The notes under the pieces are model-generated. The model was not told the origin of the DNA. It did no database searches and saw nothing but the letters and a program-made list of their open reading frames with translations. 43,980 bases of DNA, from positions 1-43,980 of the forward strand of contig JAGAPK010000010.1 of the NCBI GenBank assembly GCA_017623295.1, read 5' to 3'. The stretch's first letter is position 1. Every line of letters starts with the position of its first letter. Source of the DNA: Lachnospiraceae bacterium. Its GTDB lineage: Bacteria; Bacillota; Clostridia; Lachnospirales; Lachnospiraceae. Both the position numbers and the translations under genes were made by a program. Shown here piece by piece: positions 18,065 through 26,597 of the stretch.

Positions 18065-18109
18065 AAAAAAAGAAGCCCTATGCACTTTTCCAAATGCAGG
18101 GACTTCTTT
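18065..18109 (-). terminator. aroQ operon terminator
   Basis: Minus-strand AAGAAGTCCCTGCA / TGCATAGGGCTTCTT stem with one bulge, followed by TTTTTTT. It lies 40 bp past the aroQ stop. Confidence 0.9.
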
Positions 18110-18148
18110 ACTTTCTTACTCTTGTTTGTTTCTCTTGTTTCTTACTCT

Positions 18149-18580
18149 TTACTCTTTTCCCAGAATAAAATCAATCGCCATCAGATAACCTTCCAAACCA
18201 TGTCCATAAATTTGCTTATCACATGCCGGAGCCGTTACAGATACTTTTCTGAAATCTTCTCTTTCCATAATATTCGAAATATGTATCTCTACCTTTGGAA
18301 CGGTAATGCTGGCAAGTGCATCATGAATTGCATAACTGTAATGCGTATAAGCTCCCGGATTGATTACAATGCCCTCCGTTCCGTCAAAGTAAGCATCCTG
18401 AATTCTATCAATTATAGCTCCCTCATGATTACTCTGGAACACTTCAATCGTACAATTTTCTTTCTGCCCTTTCTCTGCTATCATATTTAACAAATAATCA
18501 TAGTCCTGTGTTCCGTATATGTTTTTCTCCCGAATACCAAGAAAATTCAAGTTCGGTCCGTTTATTACCAATAGCTTCAT
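18149..18580 (-). CDS. aroQ: 3-dehydroquinate dehydratase, type II
   Basis: 143 residues, a normal type II dehydroquinase. It converts 3-dehydroquinate to 3-dehydroshikimate, step three of the shikimate pathway. Marks are the N-terminal INGPNLNFLGIRE with the flexible-lid region after it (catalytic Y in NIYG), QSNHEGAIIDRIQ, INPGAYTHYSYAIHDAL and EIHISNI. The last gene of a yqeG-aroE-aroK-aroQ run, 45 bp after aroK, and followed by a strong terminator. Confidence 0.97.
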   Translation of the reverse strand: MKLLVINGPNLNFLGIREKNIYGTQDYDYLLNMIAEKGQKENCTIEVFQSNHEGAIIDRIQDAYFDGTEGIVINPGAYTHYSYAIHDALASITVPKVEIHISNIMEREDFRKVSVTAPACDKQIYGHGLEGYLMAIDFILGKE

Positions 18581-18625
18581 TCCTTATACCTCTCTTTCTC
18601 TCTGTTCCTATATTTTCCTTTTTTA

Positions 18626-19147
18626 CTACTCCAAAAAAGAACTTTCATTCAGTCTCTCTGCAATTTCATCCAGAATCATATCAAAATCCTTCTCATCTAC
18701 ATCGATAATTACATCTGCAACTTTCTCATAAATCGCTGCTCTTTGTCCCATCAGGGTCTTAATTTTCTCCTGTGGATTTTCCCCCTGCAGAAGCGGTCTT
18801 GTAGTATCGTGCTTTAACCTTTCATAAATCGTTTCCGGTTTTGCACGCAGATACACTACTGTTCCCAATTCTTTTAACAAAGTATGATTTTCTTCCCGAA
18901 TCGGCAACCCACCGCCTACGGATATAATCTGATTCTTCTCTGTCTGAATCAGTTTCTTCAGACACTGGGTTTCCAAATCACGGAAGTACCCTTCTCCATC
19001 TGTCGCAAAAATATCGGAAATTGCTCTGTTTTCCTCTTTTTCAATAATTTTGTCCGTATCCAAAAGAGAACGTCTTAAACGATACGACAATTTAATTCCT
19101 ATCGTCGATTTCCCGCATCCCATGAAACCAATTAAAATGACATTCAT
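18626..19147 (-). CDS. aroK: Shikimate kinase
   Basis: 173 residues. It phosphorylates shikimate with ATP. The P-loop is GFMGCGKST (7-15). The shikimate-binding DTDKIIE, the EGYFRDLE block and SVGGGLPIR follow, and the lid region has DTTRPLLQG. Its ATG overlaps the aroE stop by four bases (19144-19147), so translation is probably coupled. Confidence 0.97.
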   Translation of the reverse strand: MNVILIGFMGCGKSTIGIKLSYRLRRSLLDTDKIIEKEENRAISDIFATDGEGYFRDLETQCLKKLIQTEKNQIISVGGGLPIREENHTLLKELGTVVYLRAKPETIYERLKHDTTRPLLQGENPQEKIKTLMGQRAAIYEKVADVIIDVDEKDFDMILDEIAERLNESSFLE

Positions 19148-20007
19148 AATCCCATAGCCTCTTTCATTTTCTCATATGCCGCCAATGCATCTTCTCTGGT
19201 AATCTCTACCTCATTCCATAATTCATATGCAATAATTCCCTGATACAGAAGCATCTTCAGGCCATTATAGGCCTCTCCACCATTTTCCTTCACAAGCTTC
19301 ATAAATCGCGTGGTAAAAGGTCGGTATATCAAATCATAACCGGTATGTATTTTCTGATAAAAAGCTTTGTCTGCAATGACTACCTCATCATCATGCGGTG
19401 CAAGTCCCACAGAAGTACCTTGAATGGCTAAAAATTTCTTATCCGGAAGCTTATCGTAATCAGACAGCAGCATCGGTACAATAATCTCTTTGCCGACAGC
19501 CTGATTCACTTCGGCTGCCACTTCTTCCGCTTTTGCAATTGTCCGGTTTAACATATATACTTTCGCTGCTCCCTTGGAGGCACACAGATATGCTACCGCT
19601 CGCGCCGCACCACCAGCGCCAAGAAGAACAATTTCTTCATCCTCGATTTGCACACCATCCTCTAACATCGCCCGGTACAGTCCCAGCATATCGGTATTAT
19701 AACCTTTGTAACCTCCTGCTACACGAACCAGCGTATTAACTGCGCCAATCTGTGCTGCCAGTTCATCCACTTCCACAAGGCTCTTTATTACCTCACTTTT
19801 ATAAGGAACCGTCACATTCATACCAAGTATGTTCAAAGCGTAAGCTCCTTTGACTGCCGTATCCACCTGACCTTCTTCCACCAGAAAAGGCACGTACACC
19901 AGATTATGACCTCTTCGTGTTGCAAGTGTATTATGAATTGCCGGTGACATGGTATGCTCTACCGGATTTCCTATCAAACCACAGGTTCTTGTTTTACCAT
20001 CTATCAT
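19144..20007 (-). CDS. aroE: Shikimate dehydrogenase (NADP+)
   Basis: 287 residues. It reduces 3-dehydroshikimate to shikimate. Substrate residues are seen in GNPVEHTMSPAIHN and NVTVPYKSEV (catalytic lysine). GAVNTLV and NTDMLGL follow. The NADP loop is LLGAGGAARAVAY and the adjacent basic NRTIAKAEE suits NADP. Overlaps of four bases on both sides (yqeG upstream, aroK downstream) indicate a tight operon. Confidence 0.97.
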   Translation of the reverse strand: MIDGKTRTCGLIGNPVEHTMSPAIHNTLATRRGHNLVYVPFLVEEGQVDTAVKGAYALNILGMNVTVPYKSEVIKSLVEVDELAAQIGAVNTLVRVAGGYKGYNTDMLGLYRAMLEDGVQIEDEEIVLLGAGGAARAVAYLCASKGAAKVYMLNRTIAKAEEVAAEVNQAVGKEIIVPMLLSDYDKLPDKKFLAIQGTSVGLAPHDDEVVIADKAFYQKIHTGYDLIYRPFTTRFMKLVKENGGEAYNGLKMLLYQGIIAYELWNEVEITREDALAAYEKMKEAMGL

Positions 20008-20507
20008 GCTTTGTCCTTTCTCTCATAAAAAAATAAGACAATTTTCTCCAAATATCTTTTCAATACAATCTGTATTTCTTCCTTCGGATGAATCGGCTTC
20101 ACCAGATATGTCTTGATTCCTGCTTTCTTCGCTCCCCACACATCCGTAAAAAGCTGGTCCCCGATAAATATTGTCGTTTCCGGAGTTGTTCCCATCTCTT
20201 CCATTGCCCTTCGATAATTGACCGGAGAAGGTTTATTTGCTTTAAAGATATAACGGGAATGTACCTTATCGTTAAACATCTTCACGCGCGGTTCCTTGTT
20301 ATTAGACAAAAGCATACTCTCATAACCGATACTTCTCAGTCTTTCAAACAGTGCAATGCTGCGTTCATCTGCGGGTGCTCCATGCGGTACTAACGTATTA
20401 TCCACATCAAAAATAACGCCTCGATACCCCTGTTTATACAGTCCTTCGTAATCTACTTCATATGCAGAATCCAGATAAACATCCGGATAGAAACGTTCCA
20501 ATATCAT
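20004..20507 (-). CDS. yqeG: YqeG family HAD-type phosphatase
   Basis: 167 residues. A compact HAD hydrolase with motif I DVDNTLV (first Asp nucleophile), motif II LLSNN, the lysine in KANKPSP and motif III GDQLFTDVWGAKKAG. It belongs to the YqeG / YggS-linked subfamily found next to aroE or yqeH in many Firmicutes. Substrate is not settled; the yeast relative Gep4 acts on phosphatidylglycerophosphate, so a lipid phosphatase role is possible. It is the first gene of the aro run and overlaps aroE by four bases. Confidence 0.92.
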   Translation of the reverse strand: MILERFYPDVYLDSAYEVDYEGLYKQGYRGVIFDVDNTLVPHGAPADERSIALFERLRSIGYESMLLSNNKEPRVKMFNDKVHSRYIFKANKPSPVNYRRAMEEMGTTPETTIFIGDQLFTDVWGAKKAGIKTYLVKPIHPKEEIQIVLKRYLEKIVLFFYERKDKA

Positions 20508-20578
20508 TTCTCTGCCCTTTCTTACTTACCAATAATACATACTCTTCTTCTATTACTTCTCACTTGTATAATAATAAC

Positions 20579-20608
20579 AAAACACCCTGCAACTATGCAA
20601 GGTGTTTT
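20579..20608. terminator. Bidirectional-type hairpin between a hypothetical gene and yqeG
   Basis: AAAACACC / GGTGTTTT with TGCA/TGCA inside and a four-base loop. The minus-strand continuation TTTTGTTATT makes it a terminator for the gene at 20670-21101. Confidence 0.75.
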
Positions 20609-20669
20609 CCTCATGAAACCTATTTCATTCTTTGTTCTTATTACAACATTCTTGTATAACACACTTCTG

Positions 20670-21101
20670 CTATACCATTCCTGTTTCATTTTTCAGAAGA
20701 ACCATACCATCCGGTGTCTGTTCGCCAAACAGATTTTTGGCGCTTCCTACAAAATACTGGTATTCCTGTAATACCTGATCTTTCTTCATATCCGAAACAG
20801 CTTTCTGCATATCCAGATTATCAAGGCTACTGTCATTTCCAATATAATCAAAGTTTTCTTCCTTATGGAAGGTCAGTGAAACATTTTCTAAATCAATCGG
20901 TTTTGCTGCTTCTTTCTTATCTTCCAAAACAGCATTATGTAAGTTATCCTGTTTTTGCGCTATTTCTTTGTCCTTCTCTGCCGCAGTCAATTCTTTGTCC
21001 GCTTCTGTGCGCTGCGCCGGAAGCTGCTCCTGTCTTACTGAAGGAATCTGCTGCATACCGTAGCTATTCTGAAAAGAATTCAAAACACCGTTTACCATCA
21101 T
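20670..21101 (-). CDS. Conserved hypothetical protein (Lachnospiraceae type)
   Basis: 143 residues, soluble, strongly charged. The N-terminus is Gln-rich and disordered (about 1-70). The conserved part is the C-terminus: FDYIGNDSSLDNLDMQKAV, then SDMKKDQVLQEYQYFVG. I recall this block from unannotated Lachnospiraceae proteins but know no function. The ATG pair at 21101 follows AGGTGG by eight bases. It has its own terminator (20579-20608). No membrane segment or export signal is seen. Confidence 0.7.
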   Translation of the reverse strand: MMVNGVLNSFQNSYGMQQIPSVRQEQLPAQRTEADKELTAAEKDKEIAQKQDNLHNAVLEDKKEAAKPIDLENVSLTFHKEENFDYIGNDSSLDNLDMQKAVSDMKKDQVLQEYQYFVGSAKNLFGEQTPDGMVLLKNETGMV

Positions 21102-21203
21102 AACTTACACCACCTTTCCCCATCTTACATTTTTCGACATATCTTTTCATATAATATATCGGAATATATCGCATATTTCTTAATATGTCGTATCTTCTTT
21201 TCT

Positions 21204-21270
21204 ACTTCTTATTCCTAAAGTTTCTTATTCTTCCTAAAGTTTCTTATTCCCAAAGATTCTTATTCTCAGA
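21204..21270. repeat. Short degenerate tandem repeats (TTCTTATTCCTAAAG type)
   Basis: Four imperfect units of 16-19 bp, each holding TTCTTATTC followed by an AAAG/AGAG block, lie just after the stop of the small membrane-protein gene. Likely slippage-born; no function is evident. Confidence 0.5.
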
Positions 21271-21283
21271 GTTCTCAGAGCCC

Positions 21284-21553
21284 TTAGAGTTTCTTAACGA
21301 TATGATTATATCTTGCTGTAAACACAATCTTTAAAATAGTGCTAATGAGCATCAACAAAATATCCCACATCAAAAATCCATAGGATTTCTGGACAAAGTT
21401 TTCATACCATGCCACACCTGCCCATATTTTTCCTCCAAAAAAGATAAAAAGCAATAAAAATAATGCTATTATCATAAACAACCAGCGAAAACCATTTGCA
21501 ATCGTCATCGGAACGCTGGCTTTCGCCACAATTTCTTTTTCCTGTTCTGTCAT
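21284..21553 (-). CDS. Small two-helix membrane protein, unknown
   Basis: 89 residues with two predicted membrane segments (about 22-42 and 60-78) and a short loop, cytoplasmic charged ends. I do not recognise a family. It starts 17 bp after nrdR and is probably co-transcribed. No catalytic motif is visible. Confidence 0.65.
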   Translation of the reverse strand: MTEQEKEIVAKASVPMTIANGFRWLFMIIALFLLLFIFFGGKIWAGVAWYENFVQKSYGFLMWDILLMLISTILKIVFTARYNHIVKKL

Positions 21554-21570
21554 AACGTATCCCTTATTTC

Positions 21571-22023
21571 CTATTTATCTAATACTTTCTTTAATTCGTC
21601 CATAAAAGTATTGATATCTTTAAATTCACGATATACGGAAGCAAATCTTACATAAGCTACCGCTTCTAAGTTTTTCAGCTTATTCATAACAATTTCACCA
21701 ATTACCTGACTAGGAATTTCCTTCTCTTCACGATTGAAGATTTCTGTTTCTACTTCATCGACAAGCTGGTTAATCTGATTAGCACTGATTGGTCTTTTAT
21801 GACATGCACGAAGCACACCTGCTTCAATCTTCGCACGATCATAAGTTTCTCTGTTATTATCTTTCTTGATAATAATAAGTGGGATGGTTTCTACCTTTTC
21901 ATAGGTTGTAAAACGCTTATCGCATTCATCGCACACTCTTCTTCTTCTAATGGAATTGTTATCTTCTGCTGGTCTACTATCAATAACTCTCGTATTCTCA
22001 TGACCACAAAATGGACATTTCAT
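21571..22023 (-). CDS. nrdR: Transcriptional repressor NrdR
   Basis: 150 residues, the normal length. It represses ribonucleotide reductase genes in response to ATP/dATP. An N-terminal zinc ribbon (CPFCGHENTRVIDSR, then RRRVCDECDKRFTTYE) is followed by an ATP-cone domain (about 46-136), which begins IIKKDNNRETYDR. No ribonucleotide reductase gene is in the window, so its targets are elsewhere. It lies in the ymxH-nrdR neighbourhood that follows sigG in many Clostridia. Confidence 0.98.
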   Translation of the reverse strand: MKCPFCGHENTRVIDSRPAEDNNSIRRRRVCDECDKRFTTYEKVETIPLIIIKKDNNRETYDRAKIEAGVLRACHKRPISANQINQLVDEVETEIFNREEKEIPSQVIGEIVMNKLKNLEAVAYVRFASVYREFKDINTFMDELKKVLDK

Positions 22024-22169
22024 CCGTATATCCCCCTGCTTCTATTCTATTTTCGACATGATAATGCCTTTCTTACATAAAATCATTTAAGAACATTATA
22101 GGGGATAATAATTTTTATGTCAACTATTTTATGGAAACCACTTGCAAACAATATATGCTAAGAAAATGT

Positions 22170-22406
22170 TTATTTTCTACATATATCTACAATAATAATG
22201 TCCGGTCCTATCTGTTTAATGTCTTTATAGCAGATTACATAATCTGGCTCAGAACCAAACAGATCGCACCACTTATTTTTTCCCTGCACAATCAATTTGA
22301 AAATTTGTCCGGTACATTCATCAAATTCAAAATCGGTTACTCTGCCGAGTTTCTGACAATCCTTCAAATTGATAACTTCTTTTTTCTTAAATTCTGAAAA
22401 CAGCAT
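22170..22406 (-). CDS. ymxH: YlmC/YmxH family PRC-barrel sporulation protein
   Basis: 78 residues, one PRC-barrel domain. The marks are KEVINLKDCQKLGRVTDFEFD and an unusual WCDLFGSEPDYVICYKDIKQIG then the C-terminal DIIIVDI strand. YlmC/YmxH proteins occur almost only in spore formers and are near sigG in Clostridia. The molecular role is not known. Confidence 0.88.
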   Translation of the reverse strand: MLFSEFKKKEVINLKDCQKLGRVTDFEFDECTGQIFKLIVQGKNKWCDLFGSEPDYVICYKDIKQIGPDIIIVDICRK

Positions 22407-22462
22407 ACCAGCCCTGCATTCTGCTCTTTTTACTATTAAATGCAGAAATTTTTAAGTGGTTC

Positions 22463-23407
22463 CTAATTCACAGAAATATAATCCTTAAAGACATAGCCAA
22501 TGCTGCCATCTTCTAACAGAATCACATACCACTCACCGTCTTCTACCTGACCGCAATATTGATACATCTCCCCGGCTTTTGCAACTTTAATGATATTCGT
22601 GCCCTCAGTACCCGGATTATCTCTTACATTCACATTCGAATCAATCGTAAGGATACCAACAACTTCCAGACCTTCCGCGCTTACACTGCCTATCTGCTCT
22701 CCATCTGCTGCATCTCCATCCGTAACACTTCCATCGCCTTCCGTTCCTTCTTCCTGCACGCTTTCGATGCTTTCACCATAATCTTTGATTGGCTTGTTAC
22801 GAACCATATTGATAATAAGGAATGCGGCAATTGCAAAAATCAGAAAAGCCATAACGACCGTAACGATTGTCATAATGTTATGGTCATTTTCTTCGTACTC
22901 TTCCTCTTCATCGTCTTCCCAGTCTTCTTCGTATACTCTTTTCCGGCTTACTTTTTCTCTTGTCGGTCTTTCCAACTCTGATTTTACCTTTTTCTTTGAC
23001 GGCACCGGGTCTGCCTTTACCGGCTTTCTTTTTTCCGCTGGTTTGGCTCTTTCCACTGGTTTTGCTTTTTCCACCGGTCTTGTTTTCTTGATAGGTGCTC
23101 CGATTTCGTGTTCTGTCTCTAACAAAATATTTTTCTCAATATCTGCAATCGGAATTTCTAACGTTTCATTTCCTACTGTGCTTCCGGCTGTACCTCCAGT
23201 TGCCCTTGCCTCTGTATTTCCCACTGTACTTCCTGCCATACCGACTCCCGAACCTACCAGTCGTCCGCACTCATGACAGAATTTCATACCGTCGCGAAGG
23301 ACCGTCCCACATTCCGGACATCTACGTTCTTTTATCACTTTCCAGCCACAGCTCGCACAGAACTGGTCTGTATCCTGCAAGCCTGCTCCACAATTTTTAC
23401 ACTTCAT
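22463..23407 (-). CDS. Double zinc-ribbon membrane protein with extracellular SH3 domain
   Basis: 314 residues. Two CxxC...CxxC ribbons lie at the N-terminus (CKNCG...CASCG and CPECG...CHECG, about 3-47). A basic Lys/Pro/Glu linker (about 100-150) has four KPVE[K/R]A-like repeats, followed by an acidic patch, one membrane segment (about 178-200, IMTIVTVVMAFLIFAIAAF) and a C-terminal SH3b domain (about 250-314, NVNVRDNPGTEGTNII...). Cytoplasmic ribbons and an external SH3 domain suggest a link from wall to inside of the cell. It lies divergent from sigG, with a 231-bp spacer. The function is unknown. The second SH3b membrane protein of this window. Confidence 0.78.
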   Translation of the reverse strand: MKCKNCGAGLQDTDQFCASCGWKVIKERRCPECGTVLRDGMKFCHECGRLVGSGVGMAGSTVGNTEARATGGTAGSTVGNETLEIPIADIEKNILLETEHEIGAPIKKTRPVEKAKPVERAKPAEKRKPVKADPVPSKKKVKSELERPTREKVSRKRVYEEDWEDDEEEEYEENDHNIMTIVTVVMAFLIFAIAAFLIINMVRNKPIKDYGESIESVQEEGTEGDGSVTDGDAADGEQIGSVSAEGLEVVGILTIDSNVNVRDNPGTEGTNIIKVAKAGEMYQYCGQVEDGEWYVILLEDGSIGYVFKDYISVN

Positions 23408-23566
23408 GGTATTTCACCTCTTTTGTCATTCTTCCTACATAAAACAAATAAAATAATAGAACAAATAAAATATATGTAATAATGTAACAAATATATGCCC
23501 TCTTGTAAAACACTTTTTCAAATTGGAAAAGGTTACAAAAAAGTTTAGAAATTTCCACTCCATTTA

Positions 23567-23596
23567 TGAATAATTCCGTCTCTTTCGTACATCCTT
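23567..23596 (+). promoter_or_regulatory. Possible forespore (sigma-F/G-type) promoter of sigG
   Basis: TGAATA (23567-23572), a 17-bp spacer and CATCCTT (23590-23596). This resembles the TGAATA / CATACTA pattern of forespore sigma factors, with five of seven matches at -10. Suggestive only. Confidence 0.3.
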
Positions 23597-23638
23597 TTTA
23601 GAAAGAACATCAGAATAAAAAAGGAAATGGAGAACGCT

Positions 23639-24418
23639 ATGATTCAGGGAAAAGTGGAAATCTGTGGGGTAAATACAGCAAAGCTACCGCTACTTAAAAA
23701 TTCAGAAAAAGAAGAACTTTTCAAGAAAATCAGTGACGGGGACGAAGCAGCAAGAAAAGAATATATTAATGGCAATTTACGACTTGTTTTAAGTGTTATA
23801 AAACGCTTCCACTCCAGCAATGAGAATGTGGATGACCTTTTTCAGATTGGCTGTATTGGTTTAATTAAAGCAATCGACAATTTTGATTGCAGTCTAAATG
23901 TCAAATTCTCAACCTATGCTGTTCCTATGATTATTGGTGAAATTCGCCGCTATCTGCGTGATTCTAACAGCATCCGCGTATCCCGCTCTCTCAAAGATAC
24001 CGCATATAAAGCAATTTATGCCAAAGAAAATCTGACCAGAAAAAATGCCCAGGAACCTACCATTAACGAAATTGCTGAAGAAATTGGTATTCCGAAGGAA
24101 GATATTGTTTATGCCCTGGATGCCATCCAAAGTCCGATGAGTCTTTATGAGCCAATTTATACGGATGGTGGGGATACGCTTTATGTCATGGACCAAATCA
24201 GCGACAAAAAGAACAAAGAAGAACTCTGGGTAGAACATATTTCGCTCAGTGAAGCTATGAAAAAGCTTTCCGAACGTGAATATGAGATTATTACATTGCG
24301 TTTCTTTGAAGGAAAAACCCAGATGGAAGTAGCTGAAAAAATCGGCATTTCCCAGGCTCAGGTTTCCCGTTTGGAAAAAAACGCACTGAAAGTCATGCGA
24401 AACTATCTTTCCGCATGA
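23639..24418 (+). CDS. sigG: RNA polymerase sporulation sigma factor G
   Basis: About 259 residues. The late forespore sigma factor. Marks are the KVEICGVNTAKLPLLK start, VDDLFQIGCIGLIKAIDNFD and KFSTYAVPMIIGEIRRYLRDS (region 2), EPIYTDGGDTLYVMDQISD, and the region 4 helix-turn-helix KTQMEVAEKIGISQAQVSRLEK. I prefer ATG 23639, with GGAG six bases upstream; ATG 23627 is in frame but its AGGA is too close. This is the only gene on the plus strand, unlike the collinear spoIIGA-sigE-sigG order in most spore formers. Confidence 0.97.
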   Translation: MIQGKVEICGVNTAKLPLLKNSEKEELFKKISDGDEAARKEYINGNLRLVLSVIKRFHSSNENVDDLFQIGCIGLIKAIDNFDCSLNVKFSTYAVPMIIGEIRRYLRDSNSIRVSRSLKDTAYKAIYAKENLTRKNAQEPTINEIAEEIGIPKEDIVYALDAIQSPMSLYEPIYTDGGDTLYVMDQISDKKNKEELWVEHISLSEAMKKLSEREYEIITLRFFEGKTQMEVAEKIGISQAQVSRLEKNALKVMRNYLSA

Positions 24419-24485
24419 CTCCCGGTATCATTTTCATGTAATCATTTTTATATAATTATTTTTATGCAATTATGCTATATAGCTG

Positions 24486-26504
24486 CTACATTTCTGTGTT
24501 GTGAAGGTCTGCAATATCATAAGACAGCGTAATATCTCTCTTACCGTATAATTTGAAATAATTCTGCACAATTCGATCTGTAACAATCCTGATATCGCTT
24601 TTTCCGGTTCCCATCAGTACCACAAGGAACTGGGAACTGCTGTATCTCGTACCTACGTCAACACCACGAAGTGACTTCACAATTGCCTGTTCCATACACT
24701 GCATCGCATGCTCCATCTGTTCCAAACGAATGTCACTGCCATCTGCGGAATACAAGGTAAACAGAATCAACTGCACTTCCTGATTGTTACGCTGTGAAAA
24801 ATGAACAACGAAATCATAAACTCTTCCAAATTCTGCATAATCAATCTGGAAGGCACCTTCATATGACTCTCTGTTTTCTACCATACCGACCAGACGATTT
24901 AAATCTGCTTTGGACTGTTCCAATGTCTTCAGCATATCAGTACTCTGATAGAAGGAATAGCATGTTTTACCCTCTGCCTGTTTTACATGATACAATGCTT
25001 TGTCTGCCTTACGCACAAGTTCTGTAAAATCGCCGCCATCGATACCGAACAAACTGATACCGATTGATAAAGAAATATCCTGTAATATTTCAATTTCTTT
25101 TTTCTTATCGGCGAATACAGAAAGAATCTGTTCTGCTTTGTCCACTGCTTCATTTTTGTCCTTGATTCCTTCTGCATAGTAAAGGAATTCATCTCCACCC
25201 ATTCGGCAAACAATATCTTTTTCCGAAACTTCTTTCAAAACATCTGCCGTTAACTTCAGGACGTAGTCACCTGCAAGATGTCCAAATTTTTCATTCAACT
25301 GTCTGAAGTTGTCTAAATCAATCATCATCACGCAACCACTTCCGTTACGCAGACTTTCTTCGATTTCCTTCTCGCCCTGTTCTCTTCCAAGAAGTCCGGT
25401 AAGATAATCCATCTTGGTATCTAAACCGCTTTCTTCTTTCGTAATACCGCCATAAATTTTGTCGCTGTTGAAAATCGGCATTACCATATCTTCTTCCGGA
25501 ATATTTTCCTGCAGATTACCTTCTTCCAGAAGTTCCATAAATTTATCAATCAACTCCGGATCAAATTGTGTTCCTCGTCCTTTTAAAAGCTCCGCTTTCA
25601 CAACTTCATCCTGTAATCTCTTACGATAAACACGATTGCTTGTCATGGCATCATAAGAATCCACAATTCCTATAATTCTTGCTACCAGTGGAATTTCTTC
25701 GCCCTTCAATCCATTTGGATATCCTTTGCCATCATAGCGTTCGTGATGATATTTCGCTCCCACATTGACATCTTTAAACATTTTGATGTCTTTTAAGATT
25801 TCCGCACCCATAATGGTATGATTCTTAATCAGTTCAAATTCTATATTCGTAAGCTTGAATGGTTTGTTCAAAACAGAATCCGGCACACCGATTTTACCAA
25901 TATCATGTAATAGTGCTATGTAATGGATGTTCTGAACTTCCTCTTCTGACCAGCCCAATTTTCGTGCCAGCGCTTCGGAATAATGCGCCACACGAATGGA
26001 ATGACCTTTGGTATAATCATCCTTCGCATCAATTGTATTGGCAACCGTAGTAATCGCCTGAATCATAACAAGTTCTACTTCCCTTGTCTTCTCCTCCAGT
26101 CGCTGCTGTAAATTCTGTCTGTAACCTTCCAATTCAATCGTACGACGAATGCGGTTTAACATAATACGGGGATCAAAAGGCTTGGTAATAAAATCGTGTG
26201 CTCCCATCTCGAATCCTTCGGCTTCACTTTCCGTCTTCTTATCTGCAGTCAGGAAAATAACCGGAATTTTGCACCACTGTTCATGTTCCTGCAAAATTTT
26301 CATTACCTCAAAGCCACCGATTTCCGGCATAAAAATATCAAGCAAAATCAAATCCGGCGTATATTTTTCAAGATATTTAAAGGCCTGTTTACCGGAATTA
26401 ACACCCACAACTTTATATTCTTCTATTAAAAGCTTCTGCGCTGTTATAAGATTCCATCTGTCATCATCTACAATTAAGATTGTTTTCTTTTCTCCCATAA
26501 CCAT
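24486..26504 (-). CDS. Response regulator with HD-GYP, GGDEF and a degenerate second GGDEF domain
   Basis: 672 residues in four parts. Receiver (about 8-125; acidic D13-D15, phospho-acceptor D56). HD-GYP phosphodiesterase (about 145-330) with HD at 200-201 and HHERYDGKGYP ending at 263. A GGDEF diguanylate cyclase (about 365-520) with intact GGDEF at 436-440, but no RxxD inhibition site (SEKD stands there). Last, a region (about 575-670) reading LRGVDVGTRYSSSQFLVVL and ITLSYDIA, which matches a GGDEF fold with SSSQF in place of the catalytic motif. The protein could both make and break cyclic di-GMP. It lies between sigG and sigE. Start is ATG 26504 or 26498, both after a G-rich site. A kinase partner is not visible. 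Confidence 0.9.
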   Translation of the reverse strand: MVMGEKKTILIVDDDRWNLITAQKLLIEEYKVVGVNSGKQAFKYLEKYTPDLILLDIFMPEIGGFEVMKILQEHEQWCKIPVIFLTADKKTESEAEGFEMGAHDFITKPFDPRIMLNRIRRTIELEGYRQNLQQRLEEKTREVELVMIQAITTVANTIDAKDDYTKGHSIRVAHYSEALARKLGWSEEEVQNIHYIALLHDIGKIGVPDSVLNKPFKLTNIEFELIKNHTIMGAEILKDIKMFKDVNVGAKYHHERYDGKGYPNGLKGEEIPLVARIIGIVDSYDAMTSNRVYRKRLQDEVVKAELLKGRGTQFDPELIDKFMELLEEGNLQENIPEEDMVMPIFNSDKIYGGITKEESGLDTKMDYLTGLLGREQGEKEIEESLRNGSGCVMMIDLDNFRQLNEKFGHLAGDYVLKLTADVLKEVSEKDIVCRMGGDEFLYYAEGIKDKNEAVDKAEQILSVFADKKKEIEILQDISLSIGISLFGIDGGDFTELVRKADKALYHVKQAEGKTCYSFYQSTDMLKTLEQSKADLNRLVGMVENRESYEGAFQIDYAEFGRVYDFVVHFSQRNNQEVQLILFTLYSADGSDIRLEQMEHAMQCMEQAIVKSLRGVDVGTRYSSSQFLVVLMGTGKSDIRIVTDRIVQNYFKLYGKRDITLSYDIADLHNTEM

Positions 26505-26552
26505 TCCCCCCGCACTTCAGAATTCTAGTCTTATTATACTTTTTTCTAATAT

Positions 26553-26593
26553 AAAAAGCAATCGAATATCGGATAATACTCGATTGCTTTTTT
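26553..26593. terminator. Terminator after sigE
   Basis: AAAAAGCAATCGA / TCGATTGCTTTTT stem with a 14-base loop, followed by T on either strand. It ends the spoIIGA-sigE transcript about 5 bp past the sigE stop. Confidence 0.88.
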
Positions 26594-26597
26594 CGTT

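Larger units (their letters stand above)
17836..18148 (-). other. 313-bp region between aroQ and the sugar ABC operon
   Basis: Holds the aroQ terminator (18065-18109) and the importer promoter/palindrome (17855-17884). Between them the minus strand has AAAACTG three times (about 17938-18030), a possible regulator site. No gene is seen. Confidence 0.6.

Noticed and set aside
21133-21139. Perfect 0A-box 7-mer (TGTCGAA, minus strand) before the hypothetical gene at 20670-21101
   Set aside because: A single 7-mer is expected several times by chance in 44 kb, and it has no paired box or matching promoter.
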